A stretch of 64,000 bases of DNA from Bombella sp. ESL0385 (GCF_009725755.1 NZ_WNIJ01000002.1:186001-250000), one strand, 5' to 3'. Positions 18,231 to 27,780 are shown, numbered from the stretch's first letter. Notes: generated by a model from the sequence alone, not told the origin. Numbers and translations: made by a program.

Positions 18231-20044
18231 ACGTGTGATTTAAAGCCAAGCATCGCCGCGTCTTTTAAAACGCGCTGCATGCCGGGGTTAAAGTAATATT
18301 GGAAGTCCGGCGCGAAGGTCACACCCCGCATGACATGGATACGGTATGTGGCCTCCAGCGTACTCCCCCAACGCTGCACCCCATAAGACCCCCACATAAG
18401 CGGGGCCCCGCCAGAGGAATAATAAGGGCTGCCCGCCGCTGGAGCCATGCCATGCTCCACCTGGAAACGCTGCGCCGCCCGTGTGGAATGGCTAGAACCT
18501 GTATAAGAGAAAGATACACCCACGGTATCAAGCGGGCGCGCACGCCAAAAGCCAGTATCAACCAACCCAAAAGCGTATAATTTACCGCGCATGGCAACAT
18601 CTGGCTTGTTCCAATACGCATCAAAGAAGGCAATCAAACCCCCTTCCACCGTATCTTTGGTAGGATGGCGGATAATCATCTGGTCGGCCAAGAACCACAT
18701 ACCCCAGTTGAAGTTACGGCGAATCCCTGTCCCCGGCACCGCATCCCCAACGCCATTGCAGGTCGGGCAATTCGGGATTCTCATCATCGTTTGTCCAGCA
18801 TTACGGCGGTTAGGGGGATTATACACACCGAGATAATGGTCTGATGTATCAGGCGCAAAACCAACTTTATAATGGCCAGATAAATGCGCTTTACCGAACT
18901 CTGGCTCCCAACCGAACTCAATAGGCGTCAAGACACCACTAATCATCGCGCCATTGAACTTAAAACCGGTTCGGTTCTCCTGCACACCGTAAATGCCGCG
19001 CTCTGGGAAATACACACCAACCTGAATATAAGTACTATTTGTTGGCCGTGCCCGAATACGCGCCGCCCAGTTTGTCCCCGGATAAGAGGAACGCACATAG
19101 TTATCCGTCACAGCCTTCGGGTTACCGCAGAAGGCATTATTCATAAAGTTACAGTAAAGTGGGCTATTGGCAAAGTCTGTATTGCTAGACATCCGCCCCA
19201 TAGCAATATTCAGACGCCCACCCCATAATGTTTCCTCCCCATAAAAATGGACAAGATGGAACACGACATTACCGCCACCGCCATAGATTTCCTGACTGGG
19301 GTTTGTATTATCCCCAAACATCTTACTTGCGGAAATGCCATAACGGCCCACGCCAATAATATGCGTCTCAAAGCCACGAATACCGGCTAATTTGTACCAA
19401 TCAATATCATTTTCAAAACTATATTGCCCCGCATTGGAGGAACCCTGCTTTAAGCCCAATCCTTTAGTCGGGCTGGTAATCGCCCCGGCAAACTCGTTCG
19501 TTGTATCAACCATAATAGCAACGCCACGATCCCGCAGCCAATGGTTCCACTTCATCTGTGGTAGCAAGGCCTCTGGGTGGGGCAAAGGTGGGCCAGATTT
19601 GCTCTCCGGGTCACCTTCATGCAACGGGATATTCACCCGCTCTAGCAATTCTTTTCCATTTTCCCCAAAAACCCCAAACTCCTCCTTAGGGTAATTGGAA
19701 TAAGGCTGCGTCTTCATCCCCATATGACGCATAAAAATCTGCGCTGTATGCTCTGCCGTTTCCCGCTGTGCTTGAGCCGATGCCAGAGGGGGAGCTGTAT
19801 GCAAGGGCGGAGAGGTATGTTGACCGCCTTTTTTAAAGAGATATTCCATTTGCCCCGCTTTTGTCTCAGGCTGAATGGTTTTACCTGCTACCTTCATCAC
19901 GGGCGACACACCTTTGGGAGCAGAGTAAGAAAGCGCATGCTCATACGCTGCTGGCTCCCCCGCAGCCCATAAAGGCGAAGCAGTCGCACAGAAGCAAAAA
20001 GTCGCAGTAAAACAACGATATAACGCTGAGAAAGATACGCTCAT
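18218..20044 (-). CDS. OprB-family carbohydrate-selective porin
   Basis: This 608-residue outer-membrane protein has a signal peptide (cleavage near LWA-AG) and OprB-type beta-barrel features: SFENDIDWYKLAG-like strand, GGRLNIAMGRMSSNTDFANSPLYCNF, YPGTNWAARIRARPTNSTYIQVGVY, and a terminal strand ending in Phe-Phe. OprB porins take up glucose and other sugars. An N-terminal extension of roughly 130 residues, with SAQAQRETAEHTAQ helical content, precedes the barrel. Copies of this family are numerous in acetic acid bacteria, which supports the taxonomic guess. No operon partner is seen. Confidence 0.85.
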   Translation of the reverse strand: MSVSFSALYRCFTATFCFCATASPLWAAGEPAAYEHALSYSAPKGVSPVMKVAGKTIQPETKAGQMEYLFKKGGQHTSPPLHTAPPLASAQAQRETAEHTAQIFMRHMGMKTQPYSNYPKEEFGVFGENGKELLERVNIPLHEGDPESKSGPPLPHPEALLPQMKWNHWLRDRGVAIMVDTTNEFAGAITSPTKGLGLKQGSSNAGQYSFENDIDWYKLAGIRGFETHIIGVGRYGISASKMFGDNTNPSQEIYGGGGNVVFHLVHFYGEETLWGGRLNIAMGRMSSNTDFANSPLYCNFMNNAFCGNPKAVTDNYVRSSYPGTNWAARIRARPTNSTYIQVGVYFPERGIYGVQENRTGFKFNGAMISGVLTPIEFGWEPEFGKAHLSGHYKVGFAPDTSDHYLGVYNPPNRRNAGQTMMRIPNCPTCNGVGDAVPGTGIRRNFNWGMWFLADQMIIRHPTKDTVEGGLIAFFDAYWNKPDVAMRGKLYAFGLVDTGFWRARPLDTVGVSFSYTGSSHSTRAAQRFQVEHGMAPAAGSPYYSSGGAPLMWGSYGVQRWGSTLEATYRIHVMRGVTFAPDFQYYFNPGMQRVLKDAAMLGFKSHVQFF

Positions 20045-20175
20045 ATAGTCAACGCTTCCCTATCGGCCAGCCTCATTAAAAAGATAGGCGCATTTTATGA
20101 AAGAATATTAATCACGTCTATATGAGCAGATAATCAAGAATAACTTGTCACTACTTTGTCACAGTGTGGGAAAAA

Positions 20176-20973
20176 CTACTGCCCTTCCTTACCGTTTTCC
20201 TCCCCCTCCGCTTGGAAAAACCGTAACGAACGCACCAGAATAGCTCGGCATAATGCCTCTGGGTCCATCGGCAAATAAGATAATCGCTCATCCGAACAAT
20301 GTCCCATCATATCAACCAATCGCGCCATAATACCCGGCTGCTCTTTTATATAGGCTTCCACATTAGCTGTGGCCCCTTTTTTTATACAAGCAAGTTTCTC
20401 AATAACAAATCTGCAAATAACCAAACGTATTTTCTCTAAAAACTCATTAGAGAAAATACCTATACGCGATAACCATGTCGCTAAAATATTAACCCAAACA
20501 CCAAGTGACAATGCTTTAACATCATGCTTTGTTAGATCATAAATACCAGTACTTGGACGGTATGGTAATGAATCAACAGCCCATGCAGCAATATCAAAAC
20601 ACGCAGCCAATCGCCCTGTATCAAAAGCTTCTTCTACCGGGCAATGCTGAAAATTATCCACCGCGATGAAGGAAACAACCACCTCATCATCACTATCCAA
20701 TGCCATAGGGTAATACTGCAACACAGACCGGTAAATATCATCATTACCGCTCCCATCATGCAGCCCTACAAGGCATCGCTTCTCCTCCCCTAACTGCTCT
20801 GTCCCCGGGAAAGACCAAGCCCCTGTAAGAATAACAGGCAGCATCCGCACCCCAAACCCTACTAACGCCGCAGCCTCGCGATACCCCACTAAAAAGCGCG
20901 CAGCCTCATCACTCATATAGCCTTGTTGTTGAAACACAGCCCCATCAGCTGTTGCTACAATGATGCCAATCAC
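20176..20973 (-). CDS. Unrecognised protein, last gene of the chemotaxis operon
   Basis: I do not recognise this 265-residue protein. It has no signal peptide, no transmembrane bundle and no familiar motif. The N-terminal part begins with a beta-like stretch (IGIIVATADGAVFQQQGY) followed by a helix (DEAARFLVGYREAAALVG). The central part has VVVSFIAVDNFQHCPVEEAFD, and the C-terminal third is helical. The start is taken as GTG at 20973, preceded by GAGAGAG; the frame could open at a TTG at 20997 without a ribosome site. The middle of the gene is visibly more A/T-rich than the che genes. Position suggests a chemotaxis accessory role; this is inference. Confidence 0.6.
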   Translation of the reverse strand: MIGIIVATADGAVFQQQGYMSDEAARFLVGYREAAALVGFGVRMLPVILTGAWSFPGTEQLGEEKRCLVGLHDGSGNDDIYRSVLQYYPMALDSDDEVVVSFIAVDNFQHCPVEEAFDTGRLAACFDIAAWAVDSLPYRPSTGIYDLTKHDVKALSLGVWVNILATWLSRIGIFSNEFLEKIRLVICRFVIEKLACIKKGATANVEAYIKEQPGIMARLVDMMGHCSDERLSYLPMDPEALCRAILVRSLRFFQAEGEENGKEGQ

Positions 20974-21099
20974 GTCACTCTCTCTATCCCCTCCCAACCA
21001 AACGGCTTTAAGGAGAAATGATGAAGGAAATCCTCGACCTATTCATCCCTTCATAAACACATACTGTACCCACCTAAAACATAATGCTATAAAATAGCG

Positions 21100-21459
21100 T
21101 TAAAAGAGTGTAACATCACCATGAATTTCCTTATCATTCAAAGCTTTACCATGATTTAAAATATGTCTTACCTGCGAAAGATGAACATCTTTAAGAATAG
21201 AATCAGATGAATAATTTAAATTATCTAAATTAGCCATCGAACATCCCATGCGCTTTAATACAGAGCGTACGGCTTCTATCTCTTGCGTTAACGCGTCAAG
21301 TTCTTGCAGGCGTTCCATTTGCTCTGCATTTAAGTTCCCAGTTGCAATGTAACGAGCGACCGCCTCTTGTACATCAGATAGTTTATGACAACTATCATCC
21401 AACACCATGGCTAGACGTTGCACTAAGGCAGCTGCCTGTATGATAGTCCCTTTGTTCAT
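21100..21459 (-). CDS. Unrecognised helical protein behind cheD
   Basis: This 119-residue protein is predicted from sequence to be mostly helical (IIQAAALVQRLAMVLDDSCH, NAEQMERLQELDALTQEIEAV), with no signal peptide. A strong GGAGG lies 7 bases before the ATG. It starts 28 bases after the cheD stop on the same strand, so it is very probably in the che operon. The small size and heptad-like Leu spacing would suit a protein that docks onto another component, such as CheA or the receptor. No family is recognised. Confidence 0.7.
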   Translation of the reverse strand: MNKGTIIQAAALVQRLAMVLDDSCHKLSDVQEAVARYIATGNLNAEQMERLQELDALTQEIEAVRSVLKRMGCSMANLDNLNYSSDSILKDVHLSQVRHILNHGKALNDKEIHGDVTLF

Positions 21460-21487
21460 ACTCGTGCCTCCATATGCTCATTTTACA

Positions 21488-21949
21488 TCAGCATTTATGC
21501 TGCAATACTTTTCCCGTTGTAGGCCAAAACCGGATACGGCGTACTTTATGCCCGCCAAGACTATAAGCAACGCAGTGCAGATGCGTCCGCTTTACATAAT
21601 CCCATAAGAAATCAACATTCTTTTGCCCGATATCACTGGCTACGGACAAAACCGACGCCCCACCAAACGCCTTACATTCAAGACGTTCTCTTACACAGCC
21701 CGCTTTTATCAGACGCTCTATAAGGTGATTCATGGCATTAACCCCATAAAGATACGCTGTGCTAGAGCTTGACCCGACACAATCCTCCCCCGGTAAGAGA
21801 AAATGATTCATCCCTCCTACCCCCGCATATGGGTCATACATGCACACCGAAATACATGAACCAAGCAAGGTGCTAAACACGACAGATGAATCATCCGAAA
21901 CCGCTAGCTCCCCTTGTATCAAGGTCATGATATTCAGTGGCGATGTCAC
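21488..21949 (-). CDS. cheD: Chemoreceptor glutamine deamidase
   Basis: This 153-residue CheD deamidates specific glutamines on chemoreceptors. The catalytic Cys32 (TLLGSCISVCMYDP) and His49 (GVGGMNHFLLP) are 17 residues apart, as in characterised CheD enzymes. FGGASVL and GGHKVRRIRF are further family marks. The start is a GTG whose GTGA overlaps the stop of the preceding cheY, implying coupling; an ATG at 21928 is an alternative. Confidence 0.93.
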   Translation of the reverse strand: MTSPLNIMTLIQGELAVSDDSSVVFSTLLGSCISVCMYDPYAGVGGMNHFLLPGEDCVGSSSSTAYLYGVNAMNHLIERLIKAGCVRERLECKAFGGASVLSVASDIGQKNVDFLWDYVKRTHLHCVAYSLGGHKVRRIRFWPTTGKVLQHKC

Positions 21950-22335
21950 CTGATAGGCCCAAAGACTTTTTCCAACGTTTCCTTCAGCTTTGCCAATGTA
22001 TAAGGCTTTGCTAGAAAGTTATTGACCCCTGCCGACACAGCCTTTTGTACTAGGCCCGCATTAGCCTCCCCTGTAAGGATAATAAAAGCTAATTTAGACG
22101 TCTTCGGGTTAGCGCGCACAGCCTCTAATAAGGCTAAACCATCCATACCCGGCATGTTAAAATCAGAAATAACAAGATGAACCGGGTGGCCCTCTAAATA
22201 CTCTAAGGCTTCTTTGCCATCTTTACGTTGCACAACACCTTTAAAGCCAATCTCTGCCATATGGCTGGCCAATACCTGCCGAATAGAGGCTTGATCATCT
22301 ACAATTAAGGCTCGAATCTGAGATGCGGACGGCAT
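21946..22335 (-). CDS. cheY: Single-domain response regulator, CheY-type
   Basis: This 129-residue receiver domain has the acidic pair in IVDDQAS, the phospho-acceptor Asp58 in LVISDFNMPGMDG, the Thr in FIILTGEAN, and Lys in FLAKPYTL. No output domain is present. It lies between cheB and cheD, whereas the other cheY in the operon sits before cheA. One of the two may drive the motor and the other act as a phosphate sink, but the sequence does not say which. Confidence 0.92.
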   Translation of the reverse strand: MPSASQIRALIVDDQASIRQVLASHMAEIGFKGVVQRKDGKEALEYLEGHPVHLVISDFNMPGMDGLALLEAVRANPKTSKLAFIILTGEANAGLVQKAVSAGVNNFLAKPYTLAKLKETLEKVFGPIR

Positions 22336-22416
22336 TTTCTAACCCTTTCTGCCCATTAAATCATCAATCATAAAAGCAACTATAGCATTATGCCTTAGCG
22401 TGCCCGGTTTACAGCC

Positions 22417-23463
22417 TCACTGTAACCCCATCGCAAAGCGTGCAATCTCTCCCAAAGCCACTTCATGCTCTACAGCTCCCAACTCTGCCGCAACACGCGG
22501 CATGCCATAAACGACAGAAGATGCCTTATCCTGCCCTATTGTCCTAGCCCCCGCTTTACGCATAGCTAAAAGGCCATCAGCCCCATCACGCCCCATCCCT
22601 GTAAGGATAATCCCCAAGGCTTTCTTCCCCACAACCTGCGCTATGGAATGAAACAAACTATCCACCGCTGGACGATGCCCGCCCACCGGCGCACCATCTC
22701 TTAAGCGCGTTACATATTGAGTACCTTCCTTCCCCACAATGAGATGCTTGCTCCCACCGGGGGCAATACGCACCATCCCTGGCGTTAAGGCTTCGCCATC
22801 TTTCGCCTCTGCAATAGAGAGCTGAGGAATGATGCTGTCTAAGCGTTGGGCAAAGCTTGCTGTGTAAAGAGACGGCATATGCTGGCATACCACAAGCGGC
22901 GGACTATGCGCGGGGAGGTCTTTTAACACCTCCTCCACCGCTTCCACCCCACCGGTGGAAGAACCAATCCCCACAAGGCCAAAGCTTAAACGCCACGCCT
23001 TAGGCAACGGCATTTTTACCATGCTCGGTTTTGCCGAGAGAGGATTCTCAGCCCGTTGATGCCACAAACCGGGGCGAGACTGTGCAGCCTCTAAAACAAT
23101 TTGCCCCAGCCCCGCAAAGGACTCCCCAGCACAATCTTGCTTGGGGAAACATTCAAACGCGCCCATTTGTAACGCCGTAATCGCTGTATTCGCCCCTTTT
23201 GTCGTCATGCTAGAGACCATAACAACAGGAATAGGCCGCAGACGCATAATCTTTTCTAAAAATTGAAGGCCATTCATCCCCGGCATTTCAATATCTAGCG
23301 TAATAACATCGGGTTGATTCTCAATAATCATATCCCGTGCCTCAAGCGGATTAGACGCAAGGCCGATGACCTCAATTTCTGGATATTTGAGAAAAGAGCG
23401 TTTTATCAGCTCCCGTGCGGTCCGCGAATCATCAACAATAAGGACCTTGATGCGCTCCTTCAT
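22417..23463 (-). CDS. cheB: Protein-glutamate methylesterase/deamidase
   Basis: This 348-residue response regulator demethylates chemoreceptors when phosphorylated by CheA. The N-terminal receiver has VDDSR and Asp57 (VITLDIEMPGMNG). The C-terminal esterase has the catalytic Ser in GIGSSTGGVEA, His in VVCQHMP and Asp in TGMGRDGADG. The length is standard. It starts five bases after the cheR stop, preserving the cheR-cheB pair. Confidence 0.95.
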   Translation of the reverse strand: MKERIKVLIVDDSRTARELIKRSFLKYPEIEVIGLASNPLEARDMIIENQPDVITLDIEMPGMNGLQFLEKIMRLRPIPVVMVSSMTTKGANTAITALQMGAFECFPKQDCAGESFAGLGQIVLEAAQSRPGLWHQRAENPLSAKPSMVKMPLPKAWRLSFGLVGIGSSTGGVEAVEEVLKDLPAHSPPLVVCQHMPSLYTASFAQRLDSIIPQLSIAEAKDGEALTPGMVRIAPGGSKHLIVGKEGTQYVTRLRDGAPVGGHRPAVDSLFHSIAQVVGKKALGIILTGMGRDGADGLLAMRKAGARTIGQDKASSVVYGMPRVAAELGAVEHEVALGEIARFAMGLQ

Positions 23464-23467
23464 GCTC

Positions 23468-24310
23468 TTAATTCCTCTTTCTATAGATGGTTGGGGCTAC
23501 AACATCCAACTGACATGCGGTTGTACAATCCACCCGCTCGGAATGACCCACATAAAGAAAGCCACCGGGAACAAGCCGCTCGGCAAGACGTTTCCAAAGC
23601 GCATTGCGCGTTTCGTCATCAAAATAAATCACTACATTTCGGCAGAAAATAGCATCAAACTGACCATGAAACGGCCAAGCTCGATTCAAATTAAGCGACC
23701 GAAACGTCACAAGCCGGCGAATATCTGCCCCCATAGTGAAGGTGTCATCCCCGGCTTGCTGCATATAGGTCTCCCGCCAACGCTGTGGTACAGCTTGGAG
23801 GTCCTCTGCCCTGTATTCTCCCTTACGTCCTGTCTCCACAACAGCATGATTAATATCTGTTGCAAGAATCCGCATATCCCAACGTGGTGCATCAGGGACA
23901 CGCGCCATGACCGACATAGCCATGCTCCAAGGCTCTTGCCCGGTAGAGCAGGCCGCAGACCACAACCGCCCCCGCCCCCCTTGGCGTAAAGAAGCCCCTA
24001 ATTTTGGCAAAAGCTCTGTTTCCAGATGCTCAAAATGAGCCTTCTCCCGGAAGAACTGCGTCACATTTGTTGTAAGAACACAGATTAACTCTTGTAGCTC
24101 TGCCCGACCCGCTTGGGAGGTCACATAGTCCAGATAATCGCGAAATGACTCCCCGCCAGTGGCACGGATGCGGCGGGACACACGGGAGAACACAAGGCTC
24201 CGCTTAGAATGAGGAAGATGAATCCCCGCCTCCAAACGCGCAATCTCCTGCACACGGTGAAAGTCCGTTGCGGAGTACGCAAAGCTATCTGGAACGTCCA
24301 TGACGCTCAT
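23468..24310 (-). CDS. cheR: Chemotaxis protein methyltransferase
   Basis: This 280-residue enzyme methylates receptor glutamates using SAM. The N-terminal helical domain (to about residue 85) precedes the Rossmann domain, with TTNVTQFFRE, the SAM-loop phrase LWSAACSTGQEPWSMAM, RILATDINH and the FDAIFCRNVVIYFDD motif. The ATG at 24310 overlaps the cheW stop as ATGA. An internal ATG at 24301 is an alternative. Confidence 0.95.
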   Translation of the reverse strand: MSVMDVPDSFAYSATDFHRVQEIARLEAGIHLPHSKRSLVFSRVSRRIRATGGESFRDYLDYVTSQAGRAELQELICVLTTNVTQFFREKAHFEHLETELLPKLGASLRQGGRGRLWSAACSTGQEPWSMAMSVMARVPDAPRWDMRILATDINHAVVETGRKGEYRAEDLQAVPQRWRETYMQQAGDDTFTMGADIRRLVTFRSLNLNRAWPFHGQFDAIFCRNVVIYFDDETRNALWKRLAERLVPGGFLYVGHSERVDCTTACQLDVVAPTIYRKRN

Positions 24311-24828
24311 GACACCCCATCTGTATGGATAAGATTAGCCCCCAATAAGCGCGCTAATAATGTATCTAATTGCAGAATACGGATGACACGCTCATCAATA
24401 CTCACAAGACCGCTTAATTCCGCAGCACCACCATCAACAGAGATGGGCTGTATCTCATCTAAGATAATATCTGTAATGCCAATTACACTATCAACCAACA
24501 GCCCGCAGGTCGTTCGGCTTGTACTATCCTCAATAATGATAACAACCCGCCGCTCATTCCCCTCTTGCATCTCTGTCCCTAAATAACGAGCGAGATTAAC
24601 AACAGTTACGATATTCCCGCGAATATTAATGGCCCCCTCTACATAAGCAGGGCAATGCGGCAAATACGTTGGGGCTTCAAACTCCCTTATCTCGCGAATG
24701 CGGAGGATAGGAATACAATAACGCTGCTCCCCCACAGTGAAGATAATCATCTGCTCTTTTCCCGTAGGAGCATGCGCCACAACCCCGGTCTCTTTTGAGG
24801 GGGCTTGTCTATTAGTCGTTACGGGCAT
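24307..24828 (-). CDS. cheW: Chemotaxis coupling protein CheW
   Basis: CheW scaffolds receptors to CheA. The SH3-like fold is seen in MIIFTVGEQRYCIPILRIREI, then YVEGAINIRGNIVTVVNLARYLG and IITEDSTSRTTCGLLVDSV-like strands. I start at the ATG at 24828 (MPVTTNRQ), because GGTGGAG lies 4 bases upstream. The frame also opens with a GTG at 24864 that would overlap the cheA stop as GTGA; that longer form adds a charged leader of 12 residues. Length by the chosen start is 173 residues, slightly longer than typical. Confidence 0.92.
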   Translation of the reverse strand: MPVTTNRQAPSKETGVVAHAPTGKEQMIIFTVGEQRYCIPILRIREIREFEAPTYLPHCPAYVEGAINIRGNIVTVVNLARYLGTEMQEGNERRVVIIIEDSTSRTTCGLLVDSVIGITDIILDEIQPISVDGGAAELSGLVSIDERVIRILQLDTLLARLLGANLIHTDGVS

Positions 24829-24860
24829 CTTTCTCCACCTTTCTTCCGATGCGTCATTCT

Positions 24861-27089
24861 TCACGCATTATGTTCAGCAAGTACTTCTAAGGCGCGCGTA
24901 TCAATACGTTTCGTAGCAGAAACAATTAAGGTCGATACGTCTAAAATCAACGCCACACTTCCATCCCCAAGGATTGTTGCTGCAGAAACCCCCTTGATGG
25001 GACGGTAATTCTTCTCGATGCTTTTGATGACGACTTGCGCTTGGTCACGCACGCCATCTACCACCAAAGCTGCCCGGGCCCCGGCCTCATTTTCCACCAC
25101 AAGGACCATGAGTTGATCACCCTCACCAGCCCGCCCCATATGGTTAGGACCAGTCACATCGCTATAATCCTGCGGGAGAGTCAGTTCATCACCCAGATAA
25201 ATCAGAGGGATACAGCGTGTTCTAATCGAGACAACATGGCTCCCATCTGGCAGATGATAAATATCCTCCTTCACATCCACTGTGACGAGCTCCACCACGG
25301 AGGAGACTGGCACCACCATCACCGCACCACGACACTCTATCAACATCCCATCCAATACAGCGAGGGTAAGCGGTAGGCTCAAAGTAAATAGCGTCCCCTG
25401 CCCGGGTGTACTTTTAATCATCACCCGCCCTCCTAGGGTCTGAATCGCTTGGCGAACCACATCCATCCCCACCCCACGGCCGGAAAGGTCCGAAACAGCA
25501 TCAGCCGTAGAGAAGCCGGGGGCAAAGATAAGCTCGTTAATCTCATGCTCATCCAAAACAGCCTGTGCTGAAACAATGCCGCGTTTAATCGCTGTCTGCA
25601 AAACACGCTGGCTATTAATCCCACCCCCATCATCTTGAATCTCTATCAAAATCCGACCAGAGCGATGACGGGCTGAAAGCCTAATGGTCCCTTGGGCTGG
25701 CTTACCCGCCGCCTGCCGGGTCTCTTTATCTTCAATCCCATGGTCAATCGCATTACGCAGCATGTGGGTTAGTGGATCTGTGAGATTTTCGATCAACGTC
25801 CGATCAATTTCCGTCTCCTCACCCTCCAAAATCAGACGGACATCTTTCCCCGCGAGGCCACTTCCCTCCCGTACAACACGTTGCATCCGCTGAAAGACAT
25901 GCCGAACAGGCTGAGCGCGAATCGCCATAACAGCCTCTTGAATATCCCGCGTAAGGGTCTTCAAAACTGCTAGTCGCTTCACCAGCTCTTGATCTTGTGT
26001 AACACCTTGCTGTGATAAGGCGGATTCTAGGGAGGCCTGACCAATCACCATCTCCCCTACCATATCCATCAACATACCAATCCGACCTGTATCAACACGG
26101 ATGGACGCATGCTGCTCTTGTTTACGCCCCTGTTTGGATGAGGGTGAAGTAGAAGGACCTTCCTCTTGTACGGGCTGTACAGGATGAGGCTCCTCCTTGG
26201 GGGGCTTTGCACAATCTGGCTCTAAGACTATCGGCGCAACACACTCAGCCTCATCAGAGATTTCATCTTCTACAGGCTGTTCTCCTCGGCTGATGGTGAG
26301 GTCACATACATCACTCACCCAGTCGAACACATTATGCACATCAGCCTCTGTTGGACCTTCAGCTCCAATAGGGAGATGCACCTCCCACCCAAGGCAACCT
26401 TCATCTACGGGAAGGTCCGCTAAAGGGGGGAGATCTTGTTGCTGACAGCTCACCACCATAGCCGCCGCTTGCTCTGATGGCAAAAGGCTCTTTAACCCTA
26501 ATAATAAGTTACGCGCATCATCACCGCGCTCATACAGCTCCCCATGGGGACGAAAACTCACTCGCAATGTCTCTGTTAGGGGGGTGGCTTCCTCCGCAGG
26601 ATCGTCAAAATCAAACGCCTCTAAATCTACCGTGACGGGGACAAACCCTTCCAGAGCTGCAGAATCCTCCAGCTCTACAACAGGCTCCTCCTCTGGTCGC
26701 GCCCCAATAATCTCCTCTAATTTATGGATATTCTCATCAACACGGTGATTATCGACTCTCTCGCCAGTTTGTTTTGATTCAGAAACAAGATCGCTCAACA
26801 CATCCATCGCTATGAAGAATGTCTTCACTGTTGCAGAATCGGGCCTCACCTGCCCGGAGCGCAAACAATCTAACGCGCTCTCATAAACATGAGCAAAACG
26901 TACAAGACGCTCCAATCCAAATGAAGCCGCCCCGCCTTTAATGGAATGAACCGCCCGGAAAATAGCGTTAATTGTCTCCGGGTCAGCATCATCCTCTGAG
27001 AGTTCGCTAAGGCCTCTTTCCAATTCAGGAAGGAGCTCATCACATTCCTCAAAGAAGATTTTAAGGATATCATCCATGACATCACTCAT
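24861..27089 (-). CDS. cheA: Chemotaxis histidine kinase CheA
   Basis: This is a 742-residue multi-domain kinase. The N-terminal Hpt domain carries His48 in AVHSIKGGAASFG. A long acidic linker with a CheY-binding-like part (about 130 to 280) follows. Dimerisation begins near SIRVDTGRIGMLMDMVGEM, then the ATPase has HMLRNAIDHGIE (N box), IQDDGGGIN (G1), FAPGFSTADAVSDLSGRGVGMDVV (F and G2), and a CheW-like tail ends the protein. The start at 27089 gives better ribosome-site spacing (AGGGAG) than the ATG at 27095 and places the phospho-His at 48, as in E. coli. Confidence 0.96.
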   Translation of the reverse strand: MSDVMDDILKIFFEECDELLPELERGLSELSEDDADPETINAIFRAVHSIKGGAASFGLERLVRFAHVYESALDCLRSGQVRPDSATVKTFFIAMDVLSDLVSESKQTGERVDNHRVDENIHKLEEIIGARPEEEPVVELEDSAALEGFVPVTVDLEAFDFDDPAEEATPLTETLRVSFRPHGELYERGDDARNLLLGLKSLLPSEQAAAMVVSCQQQDLPPLADLPVDEGCLGWEVHLPIGAEGPTEADVHNVFDWVSDVCDLTISRGEQPVEDEISDEAECVAPIVLEPDCAKPPKEEPHPVQPVQEEGPSTSPSSKQGRKQEQHASIRVDTGRIGMLMDMVGEMVIGQASLESALSQQGVTQDQELVKRLAVLKTLTRDIQEAVMAIRAQPVRHVFQRMQRVVREGSGLAGKDVRLILEGEETEIDRTLIENLTDPLTHMLRNAIDHGIEDKETRQAAGKPAQGTIRLSARHRSGRILIEIQDDGGGINSQRVLQTAIKRGIVSAQAVLDEHEINELIFAPGFSTADAVSDLSGRGVGMDVVRQAIQTLGGRVMIKSTPGQGTLFTLSLPLTLAVLDGMLIECRGAVMVVPVSSVVELVTVDVKEDIYHLPDGSHVVSIRTRCIPLIYLGDELTLPQDYSDVTGPNHMGRAGEGDQLMVLVVENEAGARAALVVDGVRDQAQVVIKSIEKNYRPIKGVSAATILGDGSVALILDVSTLIVSATKRIDTRALEVLAEHNA

Positions 27090-27101
27090 AACCATGCTCC
27101 C

Positions 27102-27485
27102 TTACGCTGTGACACGCTTTATAGCCCAGACGAGTTTCTCGGCACTAAACGGCTTTGCTATCCACCCGGTTGCCCCAAGGGAGCGCGCCCGCTGTTTCTT
27201 TTCTTCATCAATTTCGGTCGTAAGGCAGATGATAGGAAGATGCGCAAATGCCTCTATCCCGCGTACCGCCTCGATAAATTGGAAACCATCCATCCGCGGC
27301 ATATTAATATCGGTAATAATCGCTTGTGGGGCTGGATTAGCCTGCTGGAGGGCCTCTAGCCCTTCCACACCATCACCACCTTGGATGACATCATACCCCG
27401 CATCCCCCAAGACTTTCCGCAACATGCCTTGCATAGTGCGCGAATCATCAACCGTCAGCACCCTGATAGCTTGATTATCCACCAT
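27102..27485 (-). CDS. cheY: CheY response regulator preceding cheA
   Basis: This 127-residue single receiver domain has VDDSRTMQ, Asp59 in AIITDINMPRMDG, Thr in CLTTEID and Lys in IAKPFSAEKL. It starts at 27485 because GAGGAGG lies 6 bases upstream. It overlaps the upstream STAS gene by 11 bases, pointing to coupled translation. This is the copy packed between the receptor/STAS genes and cheA. Confidence 0.93.
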   Translation of the reverse strand: MVDNQAIRVLTVDDSRTMQGMLRKVLGDAGYDVIQGGDGVEGLEALQQANPAPQAIITDINMPRMDGFQFIEAVRGIEAFAHLPIICLTTEIDEEKKQRARSLGATGWIAKPFSAEKLVWAIKRVTA

Positions 27486-27780
27486 AATGAGCCTCCTCTG
27501 CCCCCTCATGCGCCAAAAGCTGGCCGCGGACGCCAAAGAGCGTGAAGGCTTCCTCTGCTTTGTCAGACCACGCGCTAACCTTCAGCCCACTCGCGAGCAG
27601 TAATCGCACGCATAATCCGCCAACATATTCCACATGCGATGCATCCAGCCTGAGGGCTTCTCCCCCCTGATGCTCTGCCAGCCCCTCCAAAAGCAACTGC
27701 TTTAAACCATCCGCTGCTTTTGTATCCAATCGTGACGGCAGGGTGATTATGGGACTAGCTCCCTCCATAAGCGCGACCAT
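27475..27780 (-). CDS. STAS-domain protein
   Basis: This 101-residue STAS-fold protein resembles anti-sigma-antagonist-like proteins that sit at the head of many chemotaxis operons. The core LRLDASHVEYVGGLCVRLLLASG aligns with the SpoIIAA phospho-site loop, but the position usually Ser or Thr is Gly here, so phosphorylation control is doubtful. Its ATG overlaps the receptor stop as TAATG, and its end overlaps cheY by 11 bases. The exact role in chemotaxis is not established. Confidence 0.85.
   Translation of the reverse strand: MVALMEGASPIITLPSRLDTKAADGLKQLLLEGLAEHQGGEALRLDASHVEYVGGLCVRLLLASGLKVSAWSDKAEEAFTLFGVRGQLLAHEGAEEAHYGG

Noticed and set aside
24829-24864. GTG start of cheW overlapping the cheA stop
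   Set aside because: The ATG at 24828 has a better ribosome site; the GTG form remains possible and is noted in the feature.
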